IMG/VR virus record: IMGVR_UViG_3300025127_000055
Span: 1-52,219 of that record
DNA length: 52,219 nt
Strand: one strand, 5' to 3'
Source of the DNA: a virus
This document shows, piece by piece, positions 7,440 through 16,001 of the stretch. The notes under the pieces are model-generated. The model worked only from the letters and a program-made list of their open reading frames with translations, was not told the origin of the DNA and did not search any database. The position numbers and the translations under genes are program-made. Numbering within the stretch: position 1 is the stretch's first letter; each line of letters begins with the position of its first letter.

Positions 7440-9082
7440 CACCGATACTCCCACATATATGAACGATCTCCATATTCATCAACATGCCAAGTGTCTCCTT
7501 CAGAATCAACAAAACTACCATCATCCAGTCCGTCAGATATAAAACCAAAGGGTGCCATATCTTGTTCGATTTGATTTTTCTGTTCTTCATATAATCTTTT
7601 TCTTACGTCCTGATCAGTAAGTTCTTTGAAATAATCTTGTGCAACTAACCATGCATATATTACAAGACACATTGCCAAGTCATCATTACATCCCTCTTCA
7701 GCCTCAAATGAATTACTTTTTGATATAAATGTAGTCAATTCAGATATTATATTATAATCTTTAAATATTAATTTATCCTCTTCAATCATAGTCTTGAGGT
7801 TCAATGCACCAACCTTCTTAACTGTCTTTGACATTTTGACTCCAAGTTGAGTTTTCTTTCCACTGAATCCTTGTCCTACAATTTGACCAGCACGGCCTCT
7901 CATCGAGCACATTAAAAGATTTTCATATTCCATATCAAAGTTTAATATTGAAGCAATTTGATCTCCAATATCATTTACTTCACATAATATAAAAGACTTA
8001 TTGTAATTCATTGCTACTTCATATATGATATTTGGAAACAACATCGGTTTGATTTCGTTGTTTCGATATTTTGCTACGACTTTATGAGGAAACTCAGTAA
8101 TATCAGTTAAAACAAATGCAGAGTAATCTTCACCAACCCCTCGTGCAACGTCAACTGTCATCAAATAATCATGATTTCTTTCTGGTGGAAAATAAACATC
8201 TAGACCTGCATTTTGTTGTATTGGATTATCATATACTAAAGATTTAAGTTTACTTGGTGCAATCAACGTATCAATAGATCCCAAAAACTCACATTCAAAC
8301 TCAATTTTGAATTGTTGTTCCGATGTGTTTGCTATCGTTTGTTTCTTCCACTTTGCATTTCGACCTGGTACTTCAGACCAGTGAACATCAGTTGGTGTAT
8401 ATTCATTTTTTCCTCTTTCTGCATCATGCCACAATCGATAGAAATGATTCATACCATGTGGAGTAGAAACTATGATGACTTTGGTTTTTTTACCAGAAGT
8501 AATAGTAGGATATACAGAGGCAAAGAACGAGTCAGCAATATGATTAGGAACAAAGGCAAATTCATCCAGAAAAAGAATGTTGAAAGACATACCTCTAACT
8601 GCAGATGCAGAGGTAGATGCTGCCAAGATTTTAGATCCATTTTCTAACTCCAGTGATCCACGATTCCATACTAACACACCCTGTTGCATCCATTTTGGAA
8701 GATTTTCATATGCAGTCTGTAATCTTCCTAATAATTCTCTTGCAGTTGCAGCTTTGTTTGCTAGTATACCAATATTTACACTATCATTAAAAACAGCATA
8801 ATGAAGTAAATAGGACACCACAGTCGTTGACTTACCAGTCTGACGAGGCATCTTACAAATATTAAAACGATTTTTATGAAATCTTTTAATTAATTTTTCT
8901 TGAAACTTGTATGGTTGAAAAGGTACAAGACCTTCATCAAGAGACACAATTTTTACATACTTCTGTGCAAAGTATACGGGATTATTTTTACATTTAACAA
9001 ACTCTTCAATCTGCTCTGCAGAAAATTGAATTGGTGTATTTGCTTTTTTTAGATTAGGATTACCAAGATAAATTTCACTCAT
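7439..9082 (-). CDS. 17: Terminase large subunit gp17 (packaging ATPase/nuclease)
   Basis: 547 aa (T4 gp17: 610). It is the motor that cuts the concatemer and translocates DNA through the portal. The ATPase domain shows Walker A RQTGKST (residues 80-86), Walker B ILFLDEF (169-175) with the catalytic Glu, and coupling motif VSTPHG (205-210). The nuclease domain begins with the Asp of MTVDVARGVGEDYSAFV (about 308-324) and has a later acidic pair in GCNDDLAMCLVIYAW. The N-terminal extension of T4 gp17 is shortened. It follows gp16 and a 236-aa gene. Start by ATG with a 6-bp gap to the upstream stop. Confidence 0.97.
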   Translation of the reverse strand: MSEIYLGNPNLKKANTPIQFSAEQIEEFVKCKNNPVYFAQKYVKIVSLDEGLVPFQPYKFQEKLIKRFHKNRFNICKMPRQTGKSTTVVSYLLHYAVFNDSVNIGILANKAATARELLGRLQTAYENLPKWMQQGVLVWNRGSLELENGSKILAASTSASAVRGMSFNILFLDEFAFVPNHIADSFFASVYPTITSGKKTKVIIVSTPHGMNHFYRLWHDAERGKNEYTPTDVHWSEVPGRNAKWKKQTIANTSEQQFKIEFECEFLGSIDTLIAPSKLKSLVYDNPIQQNAGLDVYFPPERNHDYLMTVDVARGVGEDYSAFVLTDITEFPHKVVAKYRNNEIKPMLFPNIIYEVAMNYNKSFILCEVNDIGDQIASILNFDMEYENLLMCSMRGRAGQIVGQGFSGKKTQLGVKMSKTVKKVGALNLKTMIEEDKLIFKDYNIISELTTFISKSNSFEAEEGCNDDLAMCLVIYAWLVAQDYFKELTDQDVRKRLYEEQKNQIEQDMAPFGFISDGLDDGSFVDSEGDTWHVDEYGDRSYMWEYR

Positions 9083-9088
9083 GACAAC

Positions 9089-9799
9089 TTACGTTTCTTG
9101 TCCAGCAAATAGCATAGGTTTTGATGGATCTACGGTTGATGGACTGAAATACATTACTACTGCTGTTGGATATACCTTTTGCACTTCTGCAGTCATTTCT
9201 GACTTTGATGGTCTCTTAAATGATGCAATAAACATTTGAGTTGTAATCAATTTACCCCTCCAGTTAAGAACTATTGTATATGTTTTACCTCTTTCCTGAA
9301 TACGAAGGTATGATTCATAAGTAAATGTCTTACCCTTAATGCGAGTGTCCATTTCACCAGTTCTACCTGGTCTCATTTTTCCAATTGGTATATTTCTTTT
9401 TGGTAGTGCACTCTTACGAGTTCTTTTGAGTGTAGCACCTCCACCACCTTTTGTTTGTGTGATGACTGCATCCTGATCGTATTTTTTACCAAGTGCTTTG
9501 ACTGCTTTTTTAAACTTTCTTTTACCCATCTTTCCAGAAGTTACAACGTGACTTCTTTCTTTTACTTTAGTAACCTTACCTGTTTTATCATCTTTTTCAT
9601 CATATCTACCAGTAACTTTAGTTGCACCTGGCAAACCTTTACCACGAATATCTTTATCTAATTGCTTTGCCCTTGCACGATTTTCTTTTGCTGATTTATC
9701 TCCACGACTTCCAGAAAGAACGGCCATACCACCTTTATCTGACTTACTCTTCAGTCTTGTTAAACTACTTTCTTGTACAAATTCTTTGAATGACTTCAT
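9089..9799 (-). CDS. Highly basic protein with capsid-targeting-like leader, between gp16 and gp17
   Basis: 236 aa. The first about 160 residues are very Lys/Arg/Gly-rich (KGGMAVLSGSRGDKSAKENR; KMGKRKFKKAVKALGKKYD), and a compact C-terminal domain follows (KTYTIVLNWRGKLITTQMFI ... VYPTAVVMYFSPSTVDPSKP). The N-terminus MKSFKEFVQESS closely resembles the capsid-targeting leader of T4 internal proteins (MKTYQEFIAEA), which gp21 cleaves after a Glu. That suggests an internal, DNA-associated protein co-packaged in the head. T4 has no gene between 16 and 17, so this is an insertion. Its ATG overlaps the gp16 stop (ATGA). Identity of the C-terminal domain is unknown. Confidence 0.7.
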   Translation of the reverse strand: MKSFKEFVQESSLTRLKSKSDKGGMAVLSGSRGDKSAKENRARAKQLDKDIRGKGLPGATKVTGRYDEKDDKTGKVTKVKERSHVVTSGKMGKRKFKKAVKALGKKYDQDAVITQTKGGGGATLKRTRKSALPKRNIPIGKMRPGRTGEMDTRIKGKTFTYESYLRIQERGKTYTIVLNWRGKLITTQMFIASFKRPSKSEMTAEVQKVYPTAVVMYFSPSTVDPSKPMLFAGQET

Positions 9800-10215
9800 T
9801 CTTCTTCCTTTTCTACCTTATTATTTAGAACTCCGTTTTTCAATAACTTTGAAAGTTCAGAAGTAGATCCTACAAATAGTGCATTATTTACTGTTTTTGG
9901 TGAATCTTTTTCTTCTTTATTTAATTCTTTCATTTTAGATTGAAGATCAATTAACTTATCAGTCGTATCTCCAACACTTTTAATTAATTGTCCTGCAACT
10001 TCATATGCTCTGGGATGATCACTTCCCTGTGCTACTTCAAGAATACCATTAAGTGCTTCTTGTCCTTTTTCAATTAAAGAATATAAGTTACCTCTTGAAT
10101 ATTCATAATCAAGAGTAGAATCTTTCTTTTTTTCTACTTTTTCAATTTTATTTTCTTTTGATGCATCAACAGGTTCCACATCCAAAAATTCATCTATTTC
10201 ATCAAACTTACTCAT
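9796..10215 (-). CDS. 16: Terminase small subunit gp16
   Basis: 139 aa (T4 gp16: 164). It is the regulatory and DNA-recognition partner of gp17 and forms rings of helical hairpins. Central helices are visible (NLYSLIEKGQEALNGILEVA, then HPRAYEVAGQLIKSVGDTTD). The C-terminal NNALFVGSTSELSKLL segment matches the T4 NATVFMGSPTEL motif. The N-terminal 45 residues are acidic or charged and probably disordered. Its ATG overlaps the gp15 stop by 4 bp (ATGA), typical of the coupled neck-terminase cluster. Confidence 0.92.
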   Translation of the reverse strand: MSKFDEIDEFLDVEPVDASKENKIEKVEKKKDSTLDYEYSRGNLYSLIEKGQEALNGILEVAQGSDHPRAYEVAGQLIKSVGDTTDKLIDLQSKMKELNKEEKDSPKTVNNALFVGSTSELSKLLKNGVLNNKVEKEEE

Positions 10216-11264
10216 ACGTCAACTCCTTTTGTAGGACTATAAGTTCTAAAGTCTGGTAAATCAAACCTTTGTTCACTAAATCCAAAGTCATCACCAACCT
10301 CTACTAGTGCATCATCTTGAGCATTTACTGCATCAACCGCATCACCATTTATATGAGTATCTATAGTTGTTCCATCTTCACCACGTCTAACAGTAATATG
10401 ATTACTCTCAATTTTTTTAATAAACATCAGTTCATTACCGATAGCAATATAAGTATCTACAACTAAACTTGATGTATCCTGAACTAAGAATTTCTTCTGT
10501 GTCCTTGTAATATCTTCTGCAAGAGTTGTTACTGCATCATCATTATAATCCTTAAGTGCTCTTGGTGTCGCAACGTATCTCTTAGATCTTGTTGCAGTTT
10601 TAGTATTAGTGCTAGTATAGTAATCCACATTAACTTTCTTAATAAGACCTGAACCAGAATCTGATACTGGGCCAAATAAGTAAGTTTTTGCAGTGAATGC
10701 TAGAGTATGTGTTATAACTCTTTTTTGATCATATCCACTATCATAATTATCATCAAAAGTTACACTTTCTAATATCATTGGTATATCTCTTTTTTCTCCA
10801 ATTGCTTTAACTAAATCAACAGTTAAATTAAATGATGGTTGGAAGAATGGTAATATCTGTTCAATAATTTGTAGAGAGTCTTCATTATATTGAGTCATTG
10901 CATATAACTTAAAACTTAAATTATAAGGAACTGGCATGAAAACTTTTCTTGCACTTTTTGATCCATCTCTTGTAAATGCTTTAAAAGTTTGCATTGTTGA
11001 AACTTTTCTTGCTGGATCATAGGATATTCCATCCATTTCAAACGCTAAACGAGGTAAAGTTATTGCAACTCTTTTTCTTAAATCTGGTTTTTGTTCTAGT
11101 CTTGCTAAAAACTTTTCTGTTGGCCCATAAGCAATTGGGACTCTTACAGTAGAAAATGCTCCACCTGCAGCAGTCTGATGTTTGATGTCAATTTCATTAA
11201 AAAGTGTACCAAAGGCTATAATAGTCCTTCTGATTATTTCATGGTAATAATAGGTTCCTAACAT
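10212..11264 (-). CDS. 15: Tail terminator / sheath stabiliser gp15
   Basis: 350 aa (T4 gp15: 272). It caps the sheath and joins tail to neck. T4-like features: an N-terminal YYYHEIIRRTIIAFGTLFNEI helix-strand unit, RVPIAYGPTEKFLARL, LPRLAFEMDGISYDPARK, PVPYNLSFKLYAMTQYNEDS, and QIIEQILPFFQPSFNLTVD. The additional about 80 residues near the C-terminus (SSLVVDTYIAIGNELMFIKK, then VRRGEDGTTIDTHINGDAV) form a module also present in the gp7-like and DUF4815 proteins of this phage. The T4 fold therefore seems extended by an appended beta domain. It lies 27 bp after gp14. Confidence 0.93.
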   Translation of the reverse strand: MLGTYYYHEIIRRTIIAFGTLFNEIDIKHQTAAGGAFSTVRVPIAYGPTEKFLARLEQKPDLRKRVAITLPRLAFEMDGISYDPARKVSTMQTFKAFTRDGSKSARKVFMPVPYNLSFKLYAMTQYNEDSLQIIEQILPFFQPSFNLTVDLVKAIGEKRDIPMILESVTFDDNYDSGYDQKRVITHTLAFTAKTYLFGPVSDSGSGLIKKVNVDYYTSTNTKTATRSKRYVATPRALKDYNDDAVTTLAEDITRTQKKFLVQDTSSLVVDTYIAIGNELMFIKKIESNHITVRRGEDGTTIDTHINGDAVDAVNAQDDALVEVGDDFGFSEQRFDLPDFRTYSPTKGVDV

Positions 11265-11288
11265 ATCTTAAACAGGACTTATCCAAAC

Positions 11289-11296
11289 TATTTAGA
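11289..11296 (-). promoter_or_regulatory. Degenerate late-promoter-like box before gene 15 (TCTAAATA)
   Basis: Minus-strand TCTAAATA 25 bp upstream of the gp15 ATG; its TAA is the stop of gp14. Two deviations from TATAAATA, so it may be only a residual or weak late promoter. Confidence 0.3.
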
Positions 11297-12737
11297 AATC
11301 ACCGAATGGGTTCTCTTCGGTAAAGTCTATGATCGAGTCTGCTTCAGACTCTACTGCAATATTTTCGTTATATAAATCATACTCATCTTGATCAGAAACA
11401 CTCCTAACAACATATTCTGAATCTGATCCTAATAAAGTAGTTCCAATTCCAACAACTGATTCTCCAACAGCAAATCCAACTCCACCAATATTTGTAACTT
11501 TGAGTATTCTATCACTTGAATCCCAATCAGCAACAATTGCTGTTGTTCCTGTTGAAACTCCTCTGACAAGTTCTTTAAATTGATAATTACCAGTTGCTAA
11601 TCCAGCTCTTGTTGGTGAATCTATAGTTACGGTTGGAGTTGCAGTATACCCAATACCTGCAAATGAATATCTGATAGAAGCAAGTTGACCAAGAGTATTG
11701 ATTATTGCCACTGCCTTTGCAGTTGATCCGATTCCAATATTAGTATCTAATCCAACAGCATTTATAGAAACATTTGGAACAGTAGCATAACTTGCACCTG
11801 GATTAGTGATGGTTGGAGTGGATATTGTTCCTTCTGCTATCACTGCGGTTGCTGCAGCACCAGTTCCAAATGCATTTTGACTTCTGATTGTGATTGTTGG
11901 AGGTGTTGTATATGCAAAACCAGGATTAGTTATTTCAATACGGTCTATTGACTGTCCCGTTTGTCCACTTCGACTTGTCATGATTGCAACCGCAGTTGCA
12001 TTAGTTCCTTGACTTGGTGCTGATGATATACCAATTAGAGGTGGGAGTGTATATCCTGTTCCATCATTAATTAAATCAATGAATGCAACACCCTTACCAA
12101 TGTTAGTATTACCTGTATCTTTAGATAATTGAACTGTTGCTGTTGCTGTTGATGCAGCAATACTGACCATACTTAATCTTGTTGTGAATCCAAATTCAAC
12201 TGCAGCTCTGTCTACTTCTTCAACACCAGTATCAATATCCTCATCAAGAGCATAATCCATTACCTCACAACTTAAAGTGTAAACATAAAGATTATTTAAT
12301 TGATAAAATGGTTTCTTACCCTCAACATATTTTATTTCAAACATAGTATTATCAAGAGGAAAATAAATTAAGTCTCCTTCTTCTGGTCTTGTTGCTAATT
12401 CTATCTGACTATCTCCAGTCAAAAATGGACTAATAAAATCCTCATATCTTTCTTTTGATATAACGAAAGTGACTGCATCTGTGGTTTGAACTCCAAATTT
12501 TTGTAAAATATCTCCATTACCTTCAAATCCTTGGTAATTTAAAAGATATGCTTCCATACGATAAGCATCATCAAATGTAGAGGACACAACCTCTTTCAAA
12601 ATTGTTTTTTTATTTACAATTTTTCGAGGAAGATAAACTATATCTTGACCATAAATCTTTAATTGTTCATTTATGAGATCCTGAACTAATCTCTGTTCAC
12701 TTGAAGATCCTTGTAAAAAATACGGAGAAAGTGGCAT
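11292..12737 (-). CDS. 14: Neck protein gp14 with repeat insertion
   Basis: 481 aa against 256 in T4 gp14, a neck/head-completion protein that forms the ring below gp13. T4-like parts: QDLINEQLKIYGQDIVYLPR, AYLLNYQGFEGNGDILQKFG, and PEEGDLIYFPLDNTMFEIKY (T4: KEGDLIYFPMDNSLFEI). The end ENPFGDF corresponds to T4 SSPFDNDFMD. Between about residues 195 and 430 lies an insertion of three or four repeats of the type NDGTGYTLPPLIGI / NPGFAYTTPPTITIR / NPGASYATVPNVSI, each followed by a G-A-A-rich strand. The same repeats occur in gp8, gp7-like and the DUF4815 protein. Probably they form a surface decoration on the neck. Confidence 0.92.
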   Translation of the reverse strand: MPLSPYFLQGSSSEQRLVQDLINEQLKIYGQDIVYLPRKIVNKKTILKEVVSSTFDDAYRMEAYLLNYQGFEGNGDILQKFGVQTTDAVTFVISKERYEDFISPFLTGDSQIELATRPEEGDLIYFPLDNTMFEIKYVEGKKPFYQLNNLYVYTLSCEVMDYALDEDIDTGVEEVDRAAVEFGFTTRLSMVSIAASTATATVQLSKDTGNTNIGKGVAFIDLINDGTGYTLPPLIGISSAPSQGTNATAVAIMTSRSGQTGQSIDRIEITNPGFAYTTPPTITIRSQNAFGTGAAATAVIAEGTISTPTITNPGASYATVPNVSINAVGLDTNIGIGSTAKAVAIINTLGQLASIRYSFAGIGYTATPTVTIDSPTRAGLATGNYQFKELVRGVSTGTTAIVADWDSSDRILKVTNIGGVGFAVGESVVGIGTTLLGSDSEYVVRSVSDQDEYDLYNENIAVESEADSIIDFTEENPFGDF

Positions 12738-12741
12738 AATA

Positions 12742-13557
12742 TCATCCTATAAAGTCAAGTGGTGGCAATTCGTACTCCGTCTTGAGTGTATTTTCTAATT
12801 CTTCAAGTTCTCTAACTGCATCTTCATATATTTCTCTTCCATTTAACTGAACTCCACCAGGTAACATTACACCTTGGAACTTAATTAAGTTTGTTCCCCA
12901 CTGTTTTTTAATTAGTGAGGTTGCATATTTCTTCAACCAAAAATCATTGTATATTTTACTTACATCTGCAGGATCTAAAAGACGATAACCATCAATAATT
13001 ATAAAGGTGTCATCAGACATCTGTTGAAAATCAATATCCAAATATAATCTTCCTTGCTTTTTGTTAAATCTTATCTGAGTATCTGGTGTAATGATACGAC
13101 TTAAATCTTCCAAATAAGTTTTGGTCATTGTATAGTTCAATAAATCAAGTGCACCATAGTAGTAAAGATCATTCAAGAATATTTGATATTTAATATTAAA
13201 TAAACCACTTGATATAGTGCTGTTATCTATTTTAAGAACTCTTTCTACACCTAATACATGGTCAGGCAACTGTATAAAATTTTGTGACTCTTCAAACGTA
13301 GTTGTGGTTATACCCACTGTGGAACTCGCAGTAGTGGTGGTAATTCCACTTGTTAATGTTTCTTTTTCTTCTTTCGTAACTTTATGCTTTAAGAGCATTC
13401 TCTCAACACCATCAAAATGACGTTCTTGAAAATACTGAATCGCATCATCAATTAAGTCATCGATTTGATCATCATCAACATTAATTTCCAGCACAGGATA
13501 ACCTAATTTTCTTAGGCAGTAATCAATTAATCCTTGTCTACTGGCTGGTTTACTCAT
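12742..13557 (-). CDS. 13: Neck protein gp13
   Basis: 271 aa (T4 gp13: 309). It binds the portal after packaging and, with gp14, completes the head. The N-terminal RQGLIDYCLRKLGYPVLEIN, then DDQIDDLIDDAIQYFQERHF, is the conserved helical unit of T4-like gp13. DPADVSKIYNDFWLKKYATS and KKQWGTNLIKFQGVMLPGGV form the second conserved half. ATG overlaps the stop of the upstream coiled-coil gene (ATGA), and gp14 starts 4 bp after its end. Confidence 0.93.
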   Translation of the reverse strand: MSKPASRQGLIDYCLRKLGYPVLEINVDDDQIDDLIDDAIQYFQERHFDGVERMLLKHKVTKEEKETLTSGITTTTASSTVGITTTTFEESQNFIQLPDHVLGVERVLKIDNSTISSGLFNIKYQIFLNDLYYYGALDLLNYTMTKTYLEDLSRIITPDTQIRFNKKQGRLYLDIDFQQMSDDTFIIIDGYRLLDPADVSKIYNDFWLKKYATSLIKKQWGTNLIKFQGVMLPGGVQLNGREIYEDAVRELEELENTLKTEYELPPLDFIG

Positions 13558-13730
13558 TTTTTCTCCTTTTTCTGAACTTCTTCCAATTCAAGCAATTGTT
13601 TTTGTAAATCCATGTAATCCTTTGTCATAGACTCAATTTTTGCCTCTAGTAATATATTTTGATTAATTAATGTTGATAATTTCTTATGGTAATGATTAAT
13701 CAAAATATTCACATCAACTTCACTATTCAT
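13554..13730 (-). CDS. 58-aa coiled-coil protein upstream of gp13
   Basis: I place the start at the ATG at 13728-13730, 4 bp after the stop of the 476-aa fibre-like gene. The frame is open further upstream, but only inside that gene. GGAGG of the fibre gene end lies 14 bp upstream. The product is almost entirely helical, with a Leu/Ile heptad pattern (INQNILLEAKIESMTKDYMD, LQKQLLELEEVQKKEKK), so a short dimeric or trimeric coiled coil is likely. Stop and gp13 start overlap (ATGA). It could be a fibre chaperone or oligomerisation partner; function unknown. Confidence 0.7.
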   Translation of the reverse strand: MNSEVDVNILINHYHKKLSTLINQNILLEAKIESMTKDYMDLQKQLLELEEVQKKEKK

Positions 13731-13734
13731 AGTA

Positions 13735-15165
13735 TCAGAATTGACCTCCATCAATCGTTGTTGTCCACTTCGGTATGCCACTGGCATCCGTTGTGAGTAT
13801 AAAGTTTGAGGTGGATATACCAGCAGTAGTGCCAGCCGCACCAACCATTTTACCAGTAGTATCGAAATAGATAATTCCGTTACCAGCTGTTGAATAATCT
13901 CCACTTTGGAAATATATTCCTTTTATATCTAGGAAACCTTTTGTACCACTTAAAACGTTACCAGTAATAGTCGCATCAGGAATATATGTGAAAGATCTTT
14001 CAGGTGCATTACTAGTTTCACCTGTGCTATCATTATAACCAAAGAATCCAGTTTTGTTATTTGCTACTCCAGTTCCAGTATTATAGTTGAAAGAAATACC
14101 ACGATCAGTATTGGTATCAAAACCGTGTGTGATTGTTAATTGTGCAGTCGTTGTTATACCGCCAGTTGTTTGTCCATCAATAAAAATAGTTCCAATTCCA
14201 GTTCCACCTGGTTGTGTTGTATAAGAATTAATTGTGGTAGTTCCAGCACCTGGTAATGAATTACTACCAGTTATAACGTCACCAGTGTTGATACCAACAA
14301 CAGAATCTAAAGTGATTGCTGATACACCAGATCCAACTGTAGACATAACAGTTCTTTTACTGGATACATCACCAATATTCATTATTGGATCATTTAAAGT
14401 CGCATTAGTAGAGTTAACAGTGGTTGTTGTACCATCAACCTGTAAACTACCCTTGATGATGACCATACCATCACTGTCTAGACCGTCTGGATATGGATCA
14501 ATGAATAAAGTGTTTCCACCACCAGATCTAGTTCTTATAACATTAGATGAAATTCCAATGTTATCAACATTGAATCCACCAAACATTTCAACTTGCGTAT
14601 TATAAACCCATGTTGCACCAGTAACCTGAATTTTGTTAGTTCCATCTTCATCATATTCAATACTTGCATCTTCACTAGCACCGAATGTTAATTTAGTATC
14701 ATCATCAATAATTACTTGACCTGCACCATTAGGAACAAAACGAATATCTCCATCAGTATTATTTGAATATATCGTATTTCCATCAAGTGTAAGATTATCT
14801 ACTGTCCAAGTATCAACTCTTGGTAAAGTTTGAGATGCATATGCTGCCCCCAAACCTGAAGAACCACCACCTGGATGACCAGTGTAACTAACATCTAAAA
14901 TTGGAATAAACCCGTTCGATACACTACCAGCATGGGCATTTGAACCATCTTTAACCGCACCTGGTGTGATATTCATCATATCAGTGTAGTACTTACCACC
15001 AATTACTATCGGATCTGGATCTGGACTTGTATTGTCTCCAACAAATAATCTTCCACCCTTATTTCCTTGATTACCATTTGCAATTGTGACAGCGAGTTCA
15101 CCGTAGTTTATAGTTGACGGAGCAGCGTTGCCAGTCGATCTCTTTACTCGTATTATGCTGGCCAT
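13735..15165 (-). CDS. Fibre-like virion protein (Mtd-N-type start)
   Basis: 476 aa. The N-terminal 60 residues (MASIIRVKRSTGNAAPST, then GELAVTIANG and GGRLFVGDN) resemble the N-terminal domain of tropism determinants and tail-fibre attachment domains, where GELA-x-GRLFVGD forms a small beta unit. The remainder is Gly/Thr/Asn/Asp-rich beta sequence with DGDIRFVPNGAGQVIIDDDT and LQVDGTTTTVNSTNATLNDP, common in phage fibres. It follows a 75-aa gene with no gap. By location (where T4 encodes gp12 and wac) it is a candidate receptor-contact or short fibre/whisker protein. The precise role is inference. Confidence 0.7.
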   Translation of the reverse strand: MASIIRVKRSTGNAAPSTINYGELAVTIANGNQGNKGGRLFVGDNTSPDPDPIVIGGKYYTDMMNITPGAVKDGSNAHAGSVSNGFIPILDVSYTGHPGGGSSGLGAAYASQTLPRVDTWTVDNLTLDGNTIYSNNTDGDIRFVPNGAGQVIIDDDTKLTFGASEDASIEYDEDGTNKIQVTGATWVYNTQVEMFGGFNVDNIGISSNVIRTRSGGGNTLFIDPYPDGLDSDGMVIIKGSLQVDGTTTTVNSTNATLNDPIMNIGDVSSKRTVMSTVGSGVSAITLDSVVGINTGDVITGSNSLPGAGTTTINSYTTQPGGTGIGTIFIDGQTTGGITTTAQLTITHGFDTNTDRGISFNYNTGTGVANNKTGFFGYNDSTGETSNAPERSFTYIPDATITGNVLSGTKGFLDIKGIYFQSGDYSTAGNGIIYFDTTGKMVGAAGTTAGISTSNFILTTDASGIPKWTTTIDGGQF

Positions 15166-15393
15166 TTAAAAACTTCCCCCATTAATGTTTAAATTTTGTG
15201 TTGCTCCTGGCGTTAATTCTGAAGTTGCTTCGAATTTACTTGTTGCTGCATTAAAAACCAACACCATTCCATCTTGCAATCCACCAGATATATCAACATC
15301 TGATAAACCACCTAAAGTTCCTCCACTACCCGATATAGTAGATATAACTTTTTTAGCATTTCTTGAACCGACTCTGACTTTAATATCAGCCAT
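15166..15393 (-). CDS. Small virion-associated protein, LSDVD motif
   Basis: 75 aa. The motif GLSDVDISGGLQDGMVLVFN, followed by ATSKFEA, is a recurrent unit of phage fibre and adhesin proteins (L-x-D-V-D ... L-x-Y-N-x-x-T-x-x-W/F). It directly precedes the 476-aa fibre-like gene (stop at 15166, next ATG at 15165), so the two are translationally coupled. It could be a separately encoded fibre domain or collar adaptor. No catalytic features. Confidence 0.65.
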   Translation of the reverse strand: MADIKVRVGSRNAKKVISTISGSGGTLGGLSDVDISGGLQDGMVLVFNAATSKFEATSELTPGATQNLNINGGSF

Positions 15394-15398
15394 GTTAA

Positions 15399-15737
15399 TT
15401 AACCTGTAGTGACTCCAGCAGTAACAATCGCACTTCCACTGACAATTCTTGTTTTTAAAGAACCATCATTTAACAACACATCATAACTATATCTACCTGC
15501 TTTCAAAGTAGATGTAATAGAAGATCCTAAAGATATTCTTAATTGCCCTTGTGTTCTGTTTGGAAATGACACGGTAAATGATGCCTTATCATTCAAAGAA
15601 GCAGGATGTTTTTTTAGTTTCGAAGTAGCTGAGTAACCACTTAAATCTAGTGGTGCATTTGATGAACTTTCTAGATTGAAAGTTTGGTCAAAATCAGCTC
15701 CAGCATCAATTACTATGTTACTAATATATGCTGCCAT
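15399..15737 (-). CDS. Small Ig-like/baseplate-upper-protein-like virion protein
   Basis: 112 aa, beta-rich. The N-terminal part VIDAGADFDQTFNLESSSNA, then PLDLSGYSATSKLK, resembles the first domain of BppU-type baseplate upper proteins (GxDFxxxFxL...PxDLsGxxaxxxlr). First gene after a perfect TATAAATA (15767-15774), so it probably opens the late fibre-neck transcript 112 aa - 75 aa - 476 aa - 58 aa - gp13. Function by resemblance only. Confidence 0.6.
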   Translation of the reverse strand: MAAYISNIVIDAGADFDQTFNLESSSNAPLDLSGYSATSKLKKHPASLNDKASFTVSFPNRTQGQLRISLGSSITSTLKAGRYSYDVLLNDGSLKTRIVSGSAIVTAGVTTG

Positions 15738-15766
15738 TATTTAACTAATTAGAATCTATCTTGGAA

Positions 15767-15774
15767 TATTTATA
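15767..15774 (-). promoter_or_regulatory. T4-type late promoter for fibre-neck cluster
   Basis: Minus-strand TATAAATA, 30 bp upstream of the ATG at 15737. Likely drives the small fibre genes through gp13-gp17. Confidence 0.8.
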
Positions 15775-15776
15775 AA

Positions 15777-16001
15777 TCATTTATCCATAATGTTTAGAAG
15801 AAGAGTTTTAATCTCATCCATATCCTGTTTTAAGCAGTCCAAATCACTACGCATATCGTCAAATTTCCTTTTTTCTTCATACTTTTTTTGAGAAAGTTTT
15901 ATAAATTTATCAAATTCACCCTTATTTCTATTCACTATGGCATTTGACTCCATGTCTCTGACATGAGTTTTGTCAGTTTCTACTTTTAAGTACCTTTCCA
16001 T
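15777..16001 (-). CDS. Small charged coiled-coil protein
   Basis: 74 aa, strongly helical and charged (KFIKLSQKKYEEKRKFDDMR, then DCLKQDMDEIKTLLLNIMDK). ATG overlaps the TAA of the 2458-aa gene (TAATG). The heptad-like Leu/Ile pattern in the last 35 residues points to a coiled coil. Possibly a small oligomerisation or assembly factor for the giant protein encoded just upstream. Not recognised. Confidence 0.7.
   Translation of the reverse strand: MERYLKVETDKTHVRDMESNAIVNRNKGEFDKFIKLSQKKYEEKRKFDDMRSDLDCLKQDMDEIKTLLLNIMDK

Noticed and set aside
13731-13904. N-terminal extension of the 58-aa coiled-coil frame to 13904
   Set aside because: It would lie inside the fibre-like gene; the 13730 start just behind that stop is more economical.
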